From Gordius sp. MW1 (lineage: Eukaryota > Nematomorpha > Gordioida > Gordea > Gordiidae): DNA of 64,000 nt. Below the pieces are notes generated by a model that was not told where the DNA came from, searched no databases, and saw only the letters and a list, made by a program, of their open reading frames with translations. Within the stretch, counting starts at the first letter, position 1; each line of letters opens with the position of its first letter. The position numbers and the translations under genes were made by a program. The stretch is taken from assembly GCA_964036665.1 (NCBI GenBank), contig OZ038530.1, positions 1,364,001-1,428,000 of the forward strand. The letters are read 5' to 3'. Shown piece by piece: positions 1 through 9,820 of this stretch.

Positions 1-339
1 TTGTCCGTCCGTTGTCCGTTCGTTGTCCGTTCGTTGTCCGCCCGTTGTCCTTCCGTTGTCCTTCCGTTGTCCGTCCGTTGTCCTTCCGTTGTCCGTCCGT
101 TGTCCGTCTGATGTCCTTTTGTTGTCCGTCCGTTGTCCGTCTGATGTCCTTTTGTTGTCCTTCCGTTGTCCGTCCGTTGTCCGTCTGATGTCCTTCCGTT
201 GTCCATCCGTTGTCCGTCCCTTGTCCATCTGATGTCCTTCCGTTGTCCGTCCGTTGTCCGTCTGATGTCCTTCCGTTGTCCGTCCGTTGTCCGTCCCTTG
301 TCCGTCTGATGTCCTTCCGTTGTCCGTCCGTTGTCCATC
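1..339 (+). repeat. 11-bp satellite array, segment 1 (left window edge)
   Basis: Head-to-tail 11-mers of consensus TTGTCCGTCCG fill the segment, with TTCCG, GTTCG, GCCCG, TTTTG and GTCTG variants. The array is already running at base 1, so its left end lies outside the window. It stops at TTGTCCATC, directly followed by the AGGAGGC that opens the first spacer; the same junction occurs at all 13 spacers. Confidence 0.97.
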
Positions 340-420
340 AGGAGGCTACAAGTTTGAATCCCGGAGAGTATTCTGTTCTTGTTAATAACATTGATAATAT
401 GACTTTTTAGCCGTCCGCTG
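340..420 (+). repeat. Left direct repeat of spacer copy 1
   Basis: This 81-bp sequence begins AGGAGGCTACAAGTTTGAATC and ends GCCGTCCGCTG. A second copy sits at 723-788. The two differ by a 15-bp block (375-389 or an equivalent alignment) absent from the right copy and by a few substitutions (GGCTAC against GGCAAC, TTTTAGCC against TTTTGGCC). Inside it AGTTTGAATCC resembles a pol III B box, but no A box is visible upstream. Confidence 0.85.
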
Positions 421-610
421 AAATTTTCACGAAGCCTATATGGTTGAACAAAAAAATTTAAAAAATTTTCAAGTCGAAAAAATTTTTTTTGTCGGAATTC
501 ACCTCTGATATCGAAAATTTTCATGAGGCCTATATGGTGTTACAAAAAAATTGAAAAAATTTTGAGGTCGAAAAAAATATTTTTTGATAAAAAAATTTAA
601 TAAATTGCAT
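421..610 (+). repeat. Tandem AT-rich modules of spacer copy 1
   Basis: Two degenerate modules start at about 421 and 515. Each has AAATTTTCA, then GCCTATATGG, then a run of A, then a GTCGAAAAAA block followed by a T run. GAATTC and GATATC sites lie at the junction between them. Phased A and T runs suggest curved, nucleosome-poor DNA, which is an inference. Confidence 0.85.
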
Positions 611-614
611 AGCA

Positions 615-719
615 CGGAGGGACGACGGAGGGACGACAGAGGGACGACGGACGGACGACGGAGAGACGACGGAGGGAGGACGGACGGACAACGGAGGGAC
701 GACGGACCGTCCGTTGTCC
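615..719 (-). repeat. Inverted 11-mer block with fold-back junction in spacer copy 1
   Basis: Bases 615-707 are 11-mers of the form CGGAGGGACGA, the reverse complement of satellite-like TCGTCCCTCCG, so the satellite runs on the opposite strand here. At 697-719 the arms GGACGACGGAC and GTCCGTTGTCC pair at 10 of 11 positions around the single base 708, giving an almost loopless palindrome where orientation flips. The block changes in length between spacers by exactly one 11-mer. Confidence 0.85.
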
Positions 720-722
720 GTC

Positions 723-793
723 AGGAGGCAACAAGTTTGAATCCGTGAGAGTATTCTGTTGATAATATGACTTTTTGGCCGTCCGCTGGCTAC
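723..793 (+). repeat. Right direct repeat of spacer copy 1
   Basis: This is the shorter second copy of the 340-420 repeat, followed by GCTAC and then normal satellite. Every spacer carries the same left and right pair. Confidence 0.85.
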
Positions 794-3282
794 GTCCGTT
801 GTCCGTCCGTTGTCCGCCCGTTGTCCGTCTGTTGTCCGTCCGTTGTCCGTCCGTTGTCCGTTCGTTGTCCGTTCGTTGTCCTTCCGTTGTCCTTCCGTTG
901 TCCTTCCGTTGTCCGTCCCTTGTCCGTCTGATGTCCTTCCGTTGTCCGTCTGATGTCCTTTTGTTGTCCGACCGTTGTCCGTCTGATGTCCTTTTGTTGT
1001 CCTTCCGTTGTCCGTCATTTGTCCGCCCGTTGTCCGTCCGTTGTCCGTCAGATGTCCTTTTGTTGTCCGCCCATTGTCCGCCCGTTGTCCGTCCGTTGTC
1101 CTTCCGTTGTCCGTCTGATGTCCTTTTGTTGTCCGTCCGTTGTCCGTCCGTTGTCCGCCCGTTGTCCTTCCGTTGTCCTTCCGTTGTCCGCCCGTTGTCC
1201 GCCCGTTGTCCGTCCGTTGTCCGTCCGTTGTCCGTCCGTTGTCCTTCCGTTGTCCGTCTGATGTCCTTTTGTTGTCCGTCCGTTGTCCGTCCGTTGTCCT
1301 TCCGTTGTCCTTCCGTTGTCCGTCCGTTGTCCGTCCGTTGTCCTTCCGTTGTCCGTCCGTTGTCCGTCTGATGTCCTTCCGTTGTCCATCCGTTGTCCGT
1401 CCCTTGTCCGTCTGATGTCCTTCCGTTGTCCGTCCGTTGTCCGTCTGATGTCCTTCCGTTGTCCGTCCGTTGTCCGTCCCTTGTCCGTCTGATGTCCTTC
1501 CGTTGTCCGTCCGTTGTCCGTCCGTTGTCCGCCCGTTGTCCTTCCGTTGTCCTTCCGTTGTCCGTCCGTTGTCCGTCTGATGTCCTTCCGTTGTCCGTCC
1601 GTTGTCCGTCCGTTGTCCGCCCGTTGTCCGTCCGTTGTCCCTCTGATGTCCTTCCGTTGTCCGTCCGTTGTCCGTCCGTTGTCCGTCCGTTGTCCGCCCG
1701 TTGTCCTTCCGTTGTCCGTCCGTTGTCCGTCCGTTGTCCTTCCGTTGTCCTTCCGTTGTCCGTTCGTTGTCCTTCCGTTGTCCGTCTGATGTCCTTTTGT
1801 TGTCCGTCCGTTGTCCGTCCGTTGTCCTTCCGTTGTCCTTCCGTTGTCCGTCCGTTGTCCGTCCGTTGTCCTTCCGTTGTCCGTCCGTTGTCCGTCTGAT
1901 GTCCTTCCGTTGTCCTTCCGTTGTCCGTCCGTTGTCCGTCTGATGTCCTTTTGTTGTCCGTCCGTTGTCCGTCCGTTGTCCGTTCGTTGTCCGTCCCTTG
2001 TGCGTCTGATGTCCTTTTGTTGTCCGTCCGTTGTCCGTTCGTTGTCCGTTCGTTGTCCGTCTGATGTCCTTCCGTTGTCCGTCCGTTGTCCGCCCGTTGT
2101 CCTTCCGTTGTCCGTCCGTTGTCCTTCCGTTGTCCTTCCGTTGTCCTTTTGTTGTCCGTCCGTTGTCCGTCCGTTGTCCGTTCGTTGTCCGTCCCTTGTC
2201 CGTCTGATGTCCTTTTGTTGTCCTTCCGTTGTCCGTTCGTTGTCCGTCTGATGTCCTTCCGTTGTCCGTCCGTTGTCCGCCCGTTGTCCTTCCGTTGTCC
2301 GTCCGTTGTCCGTCCGTTGTCCTTCCGTTGTCCGTCTGATGTCCTTCCGTTGTCCATCCGTTGTCCGTCCCTTGTCCGTCTGATGTCCTTCCGTTGTCCG
2401 TCCGTTGTCCGTCTGATGTCCTTCCGTTGTCCGTCCGTTGTCCGTCCCTTGTCCGTCTAATGTCCTTCCGTTGTCCGTCCGTTGTCCGTCCGTTGTCCTT
2501 CCGTTGTCCGTCCGTTGTCCGTCCGTTGTCTGTCCGTTGTCCGCCCATTGTCCGTCCGTTCTCCTTCCGTTGTCCGTCCGTTGTCCTTCCGTTGTCCGTC
2601 TGATGTCCTTTTGTTGTCCGTCCGTTGTCCGCCCGTTGTCCTTCCGTTGTCCGTTCTTTGTCCATCTGATGTCCTTTTGTTGTCCGTCCGTTGTCCGTTC
2701 GTTGTCCGTTCGTTGTCCGTTCGTTGTCCGTCTGATGTCCTTTTGTTGTCCTTCCGTTGTCCGTTCGTTGTCCGTCTGATGTCCTTCCGTTGTCCGTCCG
2801 TTGTCCGCCCGTTGTCCTTCCGTTGTCCTTCCGTTGTACTTCCGTTGTCCGTCTGATGTCCGCCCGTTGTCCTTCCGTTGTCCGTCCGTTGTCCGCCCGT
2901 TGTCCTTCCGTTGTCCTTCCGTTGTCCGTCCGTTGTCCTTCCGTTGTCCGTCCGTTGTCCGTTCGTTGTCCGTTCGTTGTCCGCCCGTTGTCCTTCCGTT
3001 GTCCTTCCGTTGTCCGTCCGTTGTCCTTCCGTTGTCCGTCCGTTGTCCGTCTGATGTCCTTTTGTTGTCCGTCCGTTGTCCGTCTGATGTCCTTTTGTTG
3101 TCCTTCCGTTGTCCGTCCGTTGTCCGTCTGATGTCCTTCCGTTGTCCATCCCTTGTCCGTCCCTTGTCCATCTGATGTCCTTCCGTTGTCCGTCCGTTGT
3201 CCGTCTGATGTCCTTCCGTTGTCCGTCCGTTGTCCGTCCCTTGTCCGTCTGATGTCCTTCCGTTGTCCGTCCGTTGTCCATC
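794..3282 (+). repeat. 11-bp satellite array, segment 2
   Basis: The segment is continuous 11-mers. It opens with the phrase common to all post-spacer arrays (GTCCG, GTCCG, GCCCG, GTCTG-TTGTCC) and closes with a conserved left flank. A rare unit TTGTACTTCCG at 2834, 449 bp before the next spacer, recurs at the same distance before other spacers, showing that spacers were copied together with at least 450 bp of flanking array. Confidence 0.97.
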
Positions 3283-3747
3283 AGGAGGCTACAAGTTTGA
3301 ATCCCGGAGAGTATTCTGTTCTTGTTAATAACATTGATAATATGACTTTTTAGCCGTCCGCTGAAATTTTCACGAAGCCTATATGGTTGAACAAAAAAAT
3401 TTAAAAAATTTTCAAGTCGAAAAAATTTTTTTTGTCGGAATTCACCTCTGATATCGAAAATTTTCATGAGGCCTATATGGTGTTACAAAAAAATTGAAAA
3501 AATTTTGAGGTCGAAAAAAATATTTTTTGATAAAAAAATTTAATAAATTGCATAGCACGGAGGGACGACGGAGGGACGACAGAGGGACGACGGACGGACG
3601 ACGGAGAGACGACGGAGGGAGGACGGACGGAGGACGGACGGACAACGGAGGGACGACGGACCGTCCGTTGTCCGTCAGGAGGCAACAAGTTTGAATCCGT
3701 GAGAGTATTCTGTTGATAATATGACTTTTTGGCCGTCCGCTGGCTAC
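3283..3747 (+). repeat. AT-rich composite spacer, copy 2 (465 bp)
   Basis: Same architecture as copy 1 with one extra 11-mer in the inverted block. It ends CTACCTCCG where most copies have CTACGTCCG; only copy 12 shares this change. Confidence 0.9.
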
Positions 3748-5840
3748 CTCCGTTGTCCGTCCGTTGTCCGCCCGTTGTCCGTCAGTTGTCCGTCCGTTGT
3801 CCGTCCTTTGTCCGTTCGTTGTCCGTTCGTTGTCCTTCCGTTGTTCTTCCGTTGTCCTTCCGTTGTCCGTCCGTTGTCCGTCTGATGTCCTTCCGTTGTC
3901 CGTCCGTTGTCCGCCCGTTGTCCTTCCGTTGTCCTTCCGTTGTCCGTCCGTTGTCCGTCTGATGTCCGTCCGTTGTCCGTCCGTTGTCCGTCCGTTGTCC
4001 GCCCGTTGTCCTTCCGTTGTCCGTCCGTTGTCCCTCTGATGTCCTTCCGTTGTCCGTCCGTTGTCCGTCCGTTGTCCGTCCGTTGTCCGCCCGTTGTCCT
4101 TCCGTTGTCCGTCCGTTGTCCGTCCGTTGTCCTTCCGTTGTCCTTCCGTTGTCCGTTAGTTGTCCTTCCGTTGTCCGTCTGATGTCCTTTTGTTGTCCGT
4201 CCGTTGTCCGTCCGTTGTCCTTCCGTTGTCCTTCCGTTGTCCGTCCGTTGTCCGTCTGATGTCCTTCCGTTGTCCATCCGTTGTCCGTCCCTTGTCCGTC
4301 TGATGTCCTTCCGTTGTCCGTCTGATGTCCTTTTGTTGTCCGTCCGTTGTCCGTCTGATGTCCTTTTGTTGTCCTTCCGTTGTCCGTCATTTGTCCGCCC
4401 GTTGTCCGTCCGTTGTCCGTCCGTTGTCCTTTTGTTGTCCGCCCATTGTCCGCCCGTTGTCCGTCCGTTGTCCGTCCGTTGTCCGTCCGTTGTCCGTCTG
4501 ATGTCCTTTTGTTGTCCGTCCGTTGTCCGTCCGTTGTCCGTTCGTTGTCCGTCCCTTGTGCGTCTGATGTCCTTTTGTTGTCCGTCCGTTGTCCGTTCGT
4601 TGTCCGTTCGTTGTCCGTCTGATGTCCTTTTGTTGTCCGTCCGTTGTCCGCCCGTTGTCCTTCCGTTGTCCGTCCGTTGTCCTTCCGTTGTCCTTCCGTT
4701 GTCCTTTTGTTGTCCGTCCGTTGTCCGTCCGTTGTCCGTTCGTTGTCCGTCCCTTGTCCGTCTGATGTCCTTTTGTTGTCCTTCCGTTGTCCGTTCGTTG
4801 TCCGTCTGATGTCCTTCCGTTGTCCGTCCGTTGTCCGCCCGTTGTCCTTCCGTTGTCCGTCCGTTGTCCGTCCGTTGTCCTTCCGTTGTCCGTCTGATGT
4901 CCTTCCGTTGTCCATCCGTTGTCCGTCCCTTGTCCGTCTGATGTCCTTCCGTTGTCCGTCCGTTGTCCGTCTGATGTCCTTCCGTTGTCCGTCCGTTGTC
5001 CGTCCCTTGTCCGTCTAATGTCCTTCCGTTGTCCGTCCGTTGTCCGTCCGTTGTCCTTCCGTTGTCCGTCCGTTGTCCGTCCGTTGTCTGTCCGTTGTCC
5101 GCCCATTGTCCGTCCGTTCTCCTTCCGTTGTCCGTCCGTTGTCCTTCCGTTGTCCGTCTGATGTCCTTTTGTTGTCCGTCCGTTGTCCGCCCGTTGTCCT
5201 TCCGTTGTCCGTTCTTTGTCCATCTGATGTCCTTTTGTTGTCCGTCCGTTGTCCGTTCGTTGTCCGTTCGTTGTCCGTTCGTTGTCCGTCTGATGTCCTT
5301 TTGTTGTCCTTCCGTTGTCCGTTCGTTGTCCGTCTGATGTCCTTCCGTTGTCCGTCCGTTGTCCGCCCGTTGTCCTTCCGTTGTCCTTCCGTTGTACTTC
5401 CGTTGTCCGTCTGATGTCCGCCCGTTGTCCTTCCGTTGTCCGTCCGTTGTCCGCCCGTTGTCCTTCCGTTGTCCTTCCGTTGTCCGTCCGTTGTCCTTCC
5501 GTTGTCCGTCCGTTGTCCGTTCGTTGTCCGTTCGTTGTCCGCCCGTTGTCCTTCCGTTGTCCTTCCGTTGTCCGTCCGTTGTCCTTCCGTTGTCCGTCCG
5601 TTGTCCGTCTGATGTCCTTTTGTTGTCCGTCCGTTGTCCGTCTGATGTCCTTTTGTTGTCCTTCCGTTGTCCGTCCGTTGTCCGTCTGATGTCCTTCCGT
5701 TGTCCATCCGTTGTCCGTCCCTTGTCCATCTGATGTCCTTCCGTTGTCCGTCCGTTGTCCGTCTGATGTCCTTCCGTTGTCCGTCCGTTGTCCGTCCCTT
5801 GTCCGTCTGATGTCCTTCCGTTGTCCGTCCGTTGTCCATC
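3748..5840 (+). repeat. 11-bp satellite array, segment 3
   Basis: Satellite only. It begins with a distinctive phrase containing GTCAG, GTCCTTTG and TTGTTCTTCCG units, otherwise seen after spacers 12 and 13. From about 4.6 kb to 5.84 kb it repeats bases about 2.1-3.28 kb at an offset of 2,558 bp. Confidence 0.97.
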
Positions 5841-6294
5841 AGGAGGCTACAAGTTTGAATCCCGGAGAGTATTCTGTTCTTGTTAATAACATTGATAATA
5901 TGACTTTTTAGCCGTCCGCTGAAATTTTCACGAAGCCTATATGGTTGAACAAAAAAATTTAAAAAATTTTCAAGTCGAAAAAATTTTTTTTGTCGGAATT
6001 CACCTCTGATATCGAAAATTTTCATGAGGCCTATATGGTGTTACAAAAAAATTGAAAAAATTTTGAGGTCGAAAAAAATATTTTTTGATAAAAAAATTTA
6101 ATAAATTGCATAGCACGGAGGGACGACGGAGGGACGACAGAGGGACGACGGACGGACGACGGAGAGACGACGGAGGGAGGACGGACGGACAACGGAGGGA
6201 CGACGGACCGTCCGTTGTCCGTCAGGAGGCAACAAGTTTGAATCCGTGAGAGTATTCTGTTGATAATATGACTTTTTGGCCGTCCGCTGGCTAC
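5841..6294 (+). repeat. AT-rich composite spacer, copy 3 (454 bp)
   Basis: Two-module spacer essentially identical to copy 1. Confidence 0.9.
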
Positions 6295-9200
6295 GTCCGT
6301 TGTCCGTCCGTTGTCCGCCCGTTGTCCGTCTGTTGTCCGTCCGTTGTCCGTCCGTTGTCCGTTCGTTGTCCGTTCGTTGTCCTTCCGTTGTCCTTCCGTT
6401 GTCCTTCCGTTGTCCGTCCCTTGTCCGTCTGATGTCCTTCCGTTGTCCGTCTGATGTCCTTTTGTTGTCCGTCCGTTGTCCGTCTGATGTCCTTTTGTTG
6501 TCCTTCCGTTGTCCGTCATTTGTCCGCCCGTTGTCCGTCCGTTGTCCGTCCGTTGTCCGTCAGATGTCCTTTTGTTGTCCGCCCATTGTCCGCCCGTTGT
6601 CCGTCCGTTGTCCGCCCGTTGTCCTTCCGTTGTCCGTTCTTTGTCCATCTGATGTCCTTTTGTTGTCCGTCCGTTGTCCGTTCGTTGTCCGTTCGTTGTC
6701 CGTCTGATGTCCTTTTGTTGTCCTTCCGTTGTCCGTTCGTTGTCCGTCTGATGTCCTTCCGTTGTCCGTCCGTTGTCCGCCCGTTGTCCTTCCGTTGTCC
6801 TTCCGTTGTACTTCCGTTGTCCGTCTGATGTCCGCCCGTTGTCCTTCCGTTGTCCGTCCGTTATCCGCCCGTTGTCCTTCCGTTGTCCTTCCGTTGTCCG
6901 TCCGTTGTCCTTCCGTTGTCCGTCCGTTGTCCGTTCGTTGTCCGTTCGTTGTCCGCCCGTTGTCCTTCCGTTGTCCTTCCGTTGTCCGTCCGTTGTCCTT
7001 CCGTTGTCCGTCCGTTGTCCGTCTGATGTCCTTTTGTTGTCCGTCCGTTGTCCGTCTGATGTCCTTTTGTTGTCCTTCCGTTGTCCGTCATTTGTCCGCC
7101 CGTTGTCCGTCCGTTGTCCGTCCGTTGTCCTTTTGTTGTCCGCCCATTGTCCGCCCGTTGTCCGTCCGTTGTCCGTCCGTTGTCCTTCCGTTGTCCGTCT
7201 GATGTCCTTTTGTTGTCCGTCCGTTGTCCGTCCGTTGTCCGCCCGTTGTCCTTCCGTTGTCCTTCCGTTGTCCGCCCGTTGTCCGCCCGTTGTCCGTCCG
7301 TTGTCCGTCCGTTGTCCGTCCGTTGTCCTTCCGTTGTCCGTCTGATGTCCTTTTGTTGTCCGTCCGTTGTCCGTCCGTTGTCCTTCCGTTGTCCTTCCGT
7401 TGTCCGTCCGTTGTCCGTCCGTTGTCCTTCCGTTGTCCGTCCGTTGTCCGTCTGATGTCCTTCCGTTGTCCATCCGTTGTCCGTCCCTTGTCCGTCTGAT
7501 GTCCTTCCGTTGTCCGTCCGTTGTCCGTCTGATGTCCTTCCGTTGTCCGTCCGTTGTCCGTCCCTTGTCCGTCTGATGTCCTTCCGTTGTCCGTCCGTTG
7601 TCCGTCCGTTGTCCGCCCGTTGTCCTTCCGTTGTCCTTCCGTTGTCCGTCCGTTGTCCGTCTGATGTCCTTCCGTTGTCCGTCCGTTGTCCGTCCGTTGT
7701 CCGCCCGTTGTCCTTCCGTTGTCCGTCCGTTGTCCCTCTGATGTCCTTCCGTTGTCCGTCCGTTGTCCGTCCGTTGTCCGTCCGTTGTCCGCCCGTTGTC
7801 CTTCCGTTGTCCGTCCGTTGTCCGTCCGTTGTCCTTCCGTTGTCCTTCCGTTGTCCGTTAGTTGTCCTTCCGTTGTCCGTCTGATGTCCTTTTGTTGTCC
7901 GTCCGTTGTCCGTCCGTTGTCCTTCCGTTGTCCTTCCGTTGTCCGTCCGTTGTCCGTCCGTTGTCCTTCCGTTGTCCGTCCGTTGTCCGTCTGATGTCCT
8001 TCCGTTGTCCTTCCGTTGTCCGTCCGTTGTCCGTCTGATGTCCTTTTGTTGTCCGTCCGTTGTCCGTCCGTTGTCCGTTCGTTGTCCGTCCCTTGTGCGT
8101 CTGATGTCCTTTTGTTGTCCGTCCGTTGTCCGTTCGTTGTCCGTTCGTTGTCCGTCTGATGTCCTTTTGTTGTCCGTCCGTTGTCCGCCCGTTGTCCTTC
8201 CGTTGTCCGTCCGTTGTCCTTCCGTTGTCCTTCCGTTGTCCTTTTGTTGTCCGTCCGTTGTCCGTCCGTTGTCCGTTCGTTGTCCGTCCCTTGTCCGTCT
8301 GATGTCCTTTTGTTGTCCTTCCGTTGTCCGTTCGTTGTCCGTCTGATGTCCTTCCGTTGTCCGTCCGTTGTCCGCCCGTTGTCCTTCCGTTGTCCGTCCG
8401 TTGTCCGTCCGTTGTCCTTCCGTTGTCCGTCTGATGTCCTTCCGTTGTCCATCCGTTGTCCGTCCCTTGTCCGTCTGATGTCCTTCCGTTGTCCGTCCGT
8501 TGTCCGTCTGATGTCCTTCCGTTGTCCGTCCGTTGTCCGTCCCTTGTCCGTCTAATGTCCTTCCGTTGTCCGTCCGTTGTCCGTCCGTTGTCCTTCCGTT
8601 GTCCGTCCGTTGTCCGTCCGTTGTCTGTCCGTTGTCCGCCCATTGTCCGTCCGTTCTCCTTCCGTTGTCCGTCCGTTGTCCTTCCGTTGTCCGTCTGATG
8701 TCCTTTTGTTGTCCGTCCGTTGTCCGCCCGTTGTCCTTCCGTTGTCCGTTCTTTGTCCATCTGATGTCCTTTTGTTGTCCGTCCGTTGTCCGTTCGTTGT
8801 CCGTTCGTTGTCCGTTCGTTGTCCGTCTGATGTCCTTTTGTTGTCCTTCCGTTGTCCGTTCGTTGTCCGTCTGATGTCCTTCCGTTGTCCGTCCGTTGTC
8901 CGCCCGTTGTCCTTCCGTTGTCCTTCCGTTGTACTTCCGTTGTCCGTCTGATGTCCGCCCGTTGTCCTTCCGTTGTCCGTCCGTTGTCCGCCCGTTGTCC
9001 TTCCGTTGTCCTTCCGTTGTCCGTCCGTTGTCCTTCCGTTGTCCGTCCGTTGTCCGTTCGTTGTCCGTTCGTTGTCCGCCCGTTGTCCTTCCGTTGTCCT
9101 TCCGTTGTCCGTCCGTTGTCCTTCCGTTGTCCGTCCGTTGTCCGTCTGATGTCCTTTTGTTGTCCGTCCGTTGTCCGTCTGATGTCCTTTTGTTGTCCTT

Positions 9201-9366
9201 CCGTTGTCCGTCCGTTGTCCGTCTGATGTCCTTCCGTTGTCCATCCGTTGTCCGTCCCTTGTCCATCTGATGTCCTTCCGTTGTCCGTCCGTTGTCCGTC
9301 TGATGTCCTTCCGTTGTCCGTCCCTTGTCCGTCTGATGTCCTTCCGTTGTCCGTCCGTTGTCCATC
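6295..9366 (+). repeat. 11-bp satellite array, segment 4
   Basis: Satellite only. A fragment of the usual left-of-spacer flank, including the TTGTACTTCCG marker near 6806, is present here without a following spacer, so a spacer-flank block has been recombined into the middle of an array. The normal flank recurs at its proper place with its marker at 8929, one 11-mer closer to the spacer than usual. Confidence 0.97.
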
Positions 9367-9820
9367 AGGAGGCTACAAGTTTGAATCCCGGAGAGTATTC
9401 TGTTCTTGTTAATAACATTGATAATATGACTTTTTAGCCGTCCGCTGAAATTTTCACGAAGCCTATATGGTTGAACAAAAAAATTTAAAAAATTTTCAAG
9501 TCGAAAAAATTTTTTTTGTCGGAATTCACCTCTGATATCGAAAATTTTCATGAGGCCTATATGGTGTTACAAAAAAATTGAAAAAATTTTGAGGTCGAAA
9601 AAAATATTTTTTGATAAAAAAATTTAATAAATTGCATAGCACGGAGGGACGACGGAGGGACGACAGAGGGACGACGGACGGACGACGGAGAGACGACGGA
9701 GGGAGGACGGACGGACAACGGAGGGACGACGGACCGTCCGTTGTCCGTCAGGAGGCAACAAGTTTGAATCCGTGAGAGTATTCTGTTGATAATATGACTT
9801 TTTGGCCGTCCGCTGGCTAC
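9367..9820 (+). repeat. AT-rich composite spacer, copy 4 (454 bp)
   Basis: Two-module spacer essentially identical to copies 1 and 3. It is the last spacer before about 9 kb of uninterrupted satellite. Confidence 0.9.

Larger units (their letters stand above)
340..793 (+). repeat. AT-rich composite spacer, copy 1 (454 bp, two-module)
   Basis: This copy serves as the type example. It contains, in order, a left direct repeat (340-420), two AT-rich modules (about 421-610), the link GCATAGCA, a block of 11-mers in inverted orientation (615-707), a fold-back centre at 708, one to two normal units, and the right direct repeat (723-788). The whole block recurs 13 times with near identity, which shows that it is one repeated element and not unique sequence. 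It does not match a transposon structure I know: the ends are not inverted repeats and no target duplication is visible because both sides are satellite. Confidence 0.9.

Noticed and set aside
340-430. tRNA gene or tRNA-like structure
   Set aside because: Only a B-box-like string is present. No acceptor, D or anticodon arm can be drawn, and the would-be T stem does not pair.
340-793. Spacer direct repeats as the long terminal repeats of a retroelement
   Set aside because: The repeats are only 66-81 bp, lack TG...CA ends, primer-binding site and polypurine tract, and enclose AT-rich modules and inverted satellite with no coding trace.
340-9820. CRISPR array (repeats alternating with spacers)
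   Set aside because: The AT-rich blocks are near-identical to each other and hundreds of bases long, the 11-mer tracts vary in length over kilobases, and the context is eukaryotic with a hAT element.
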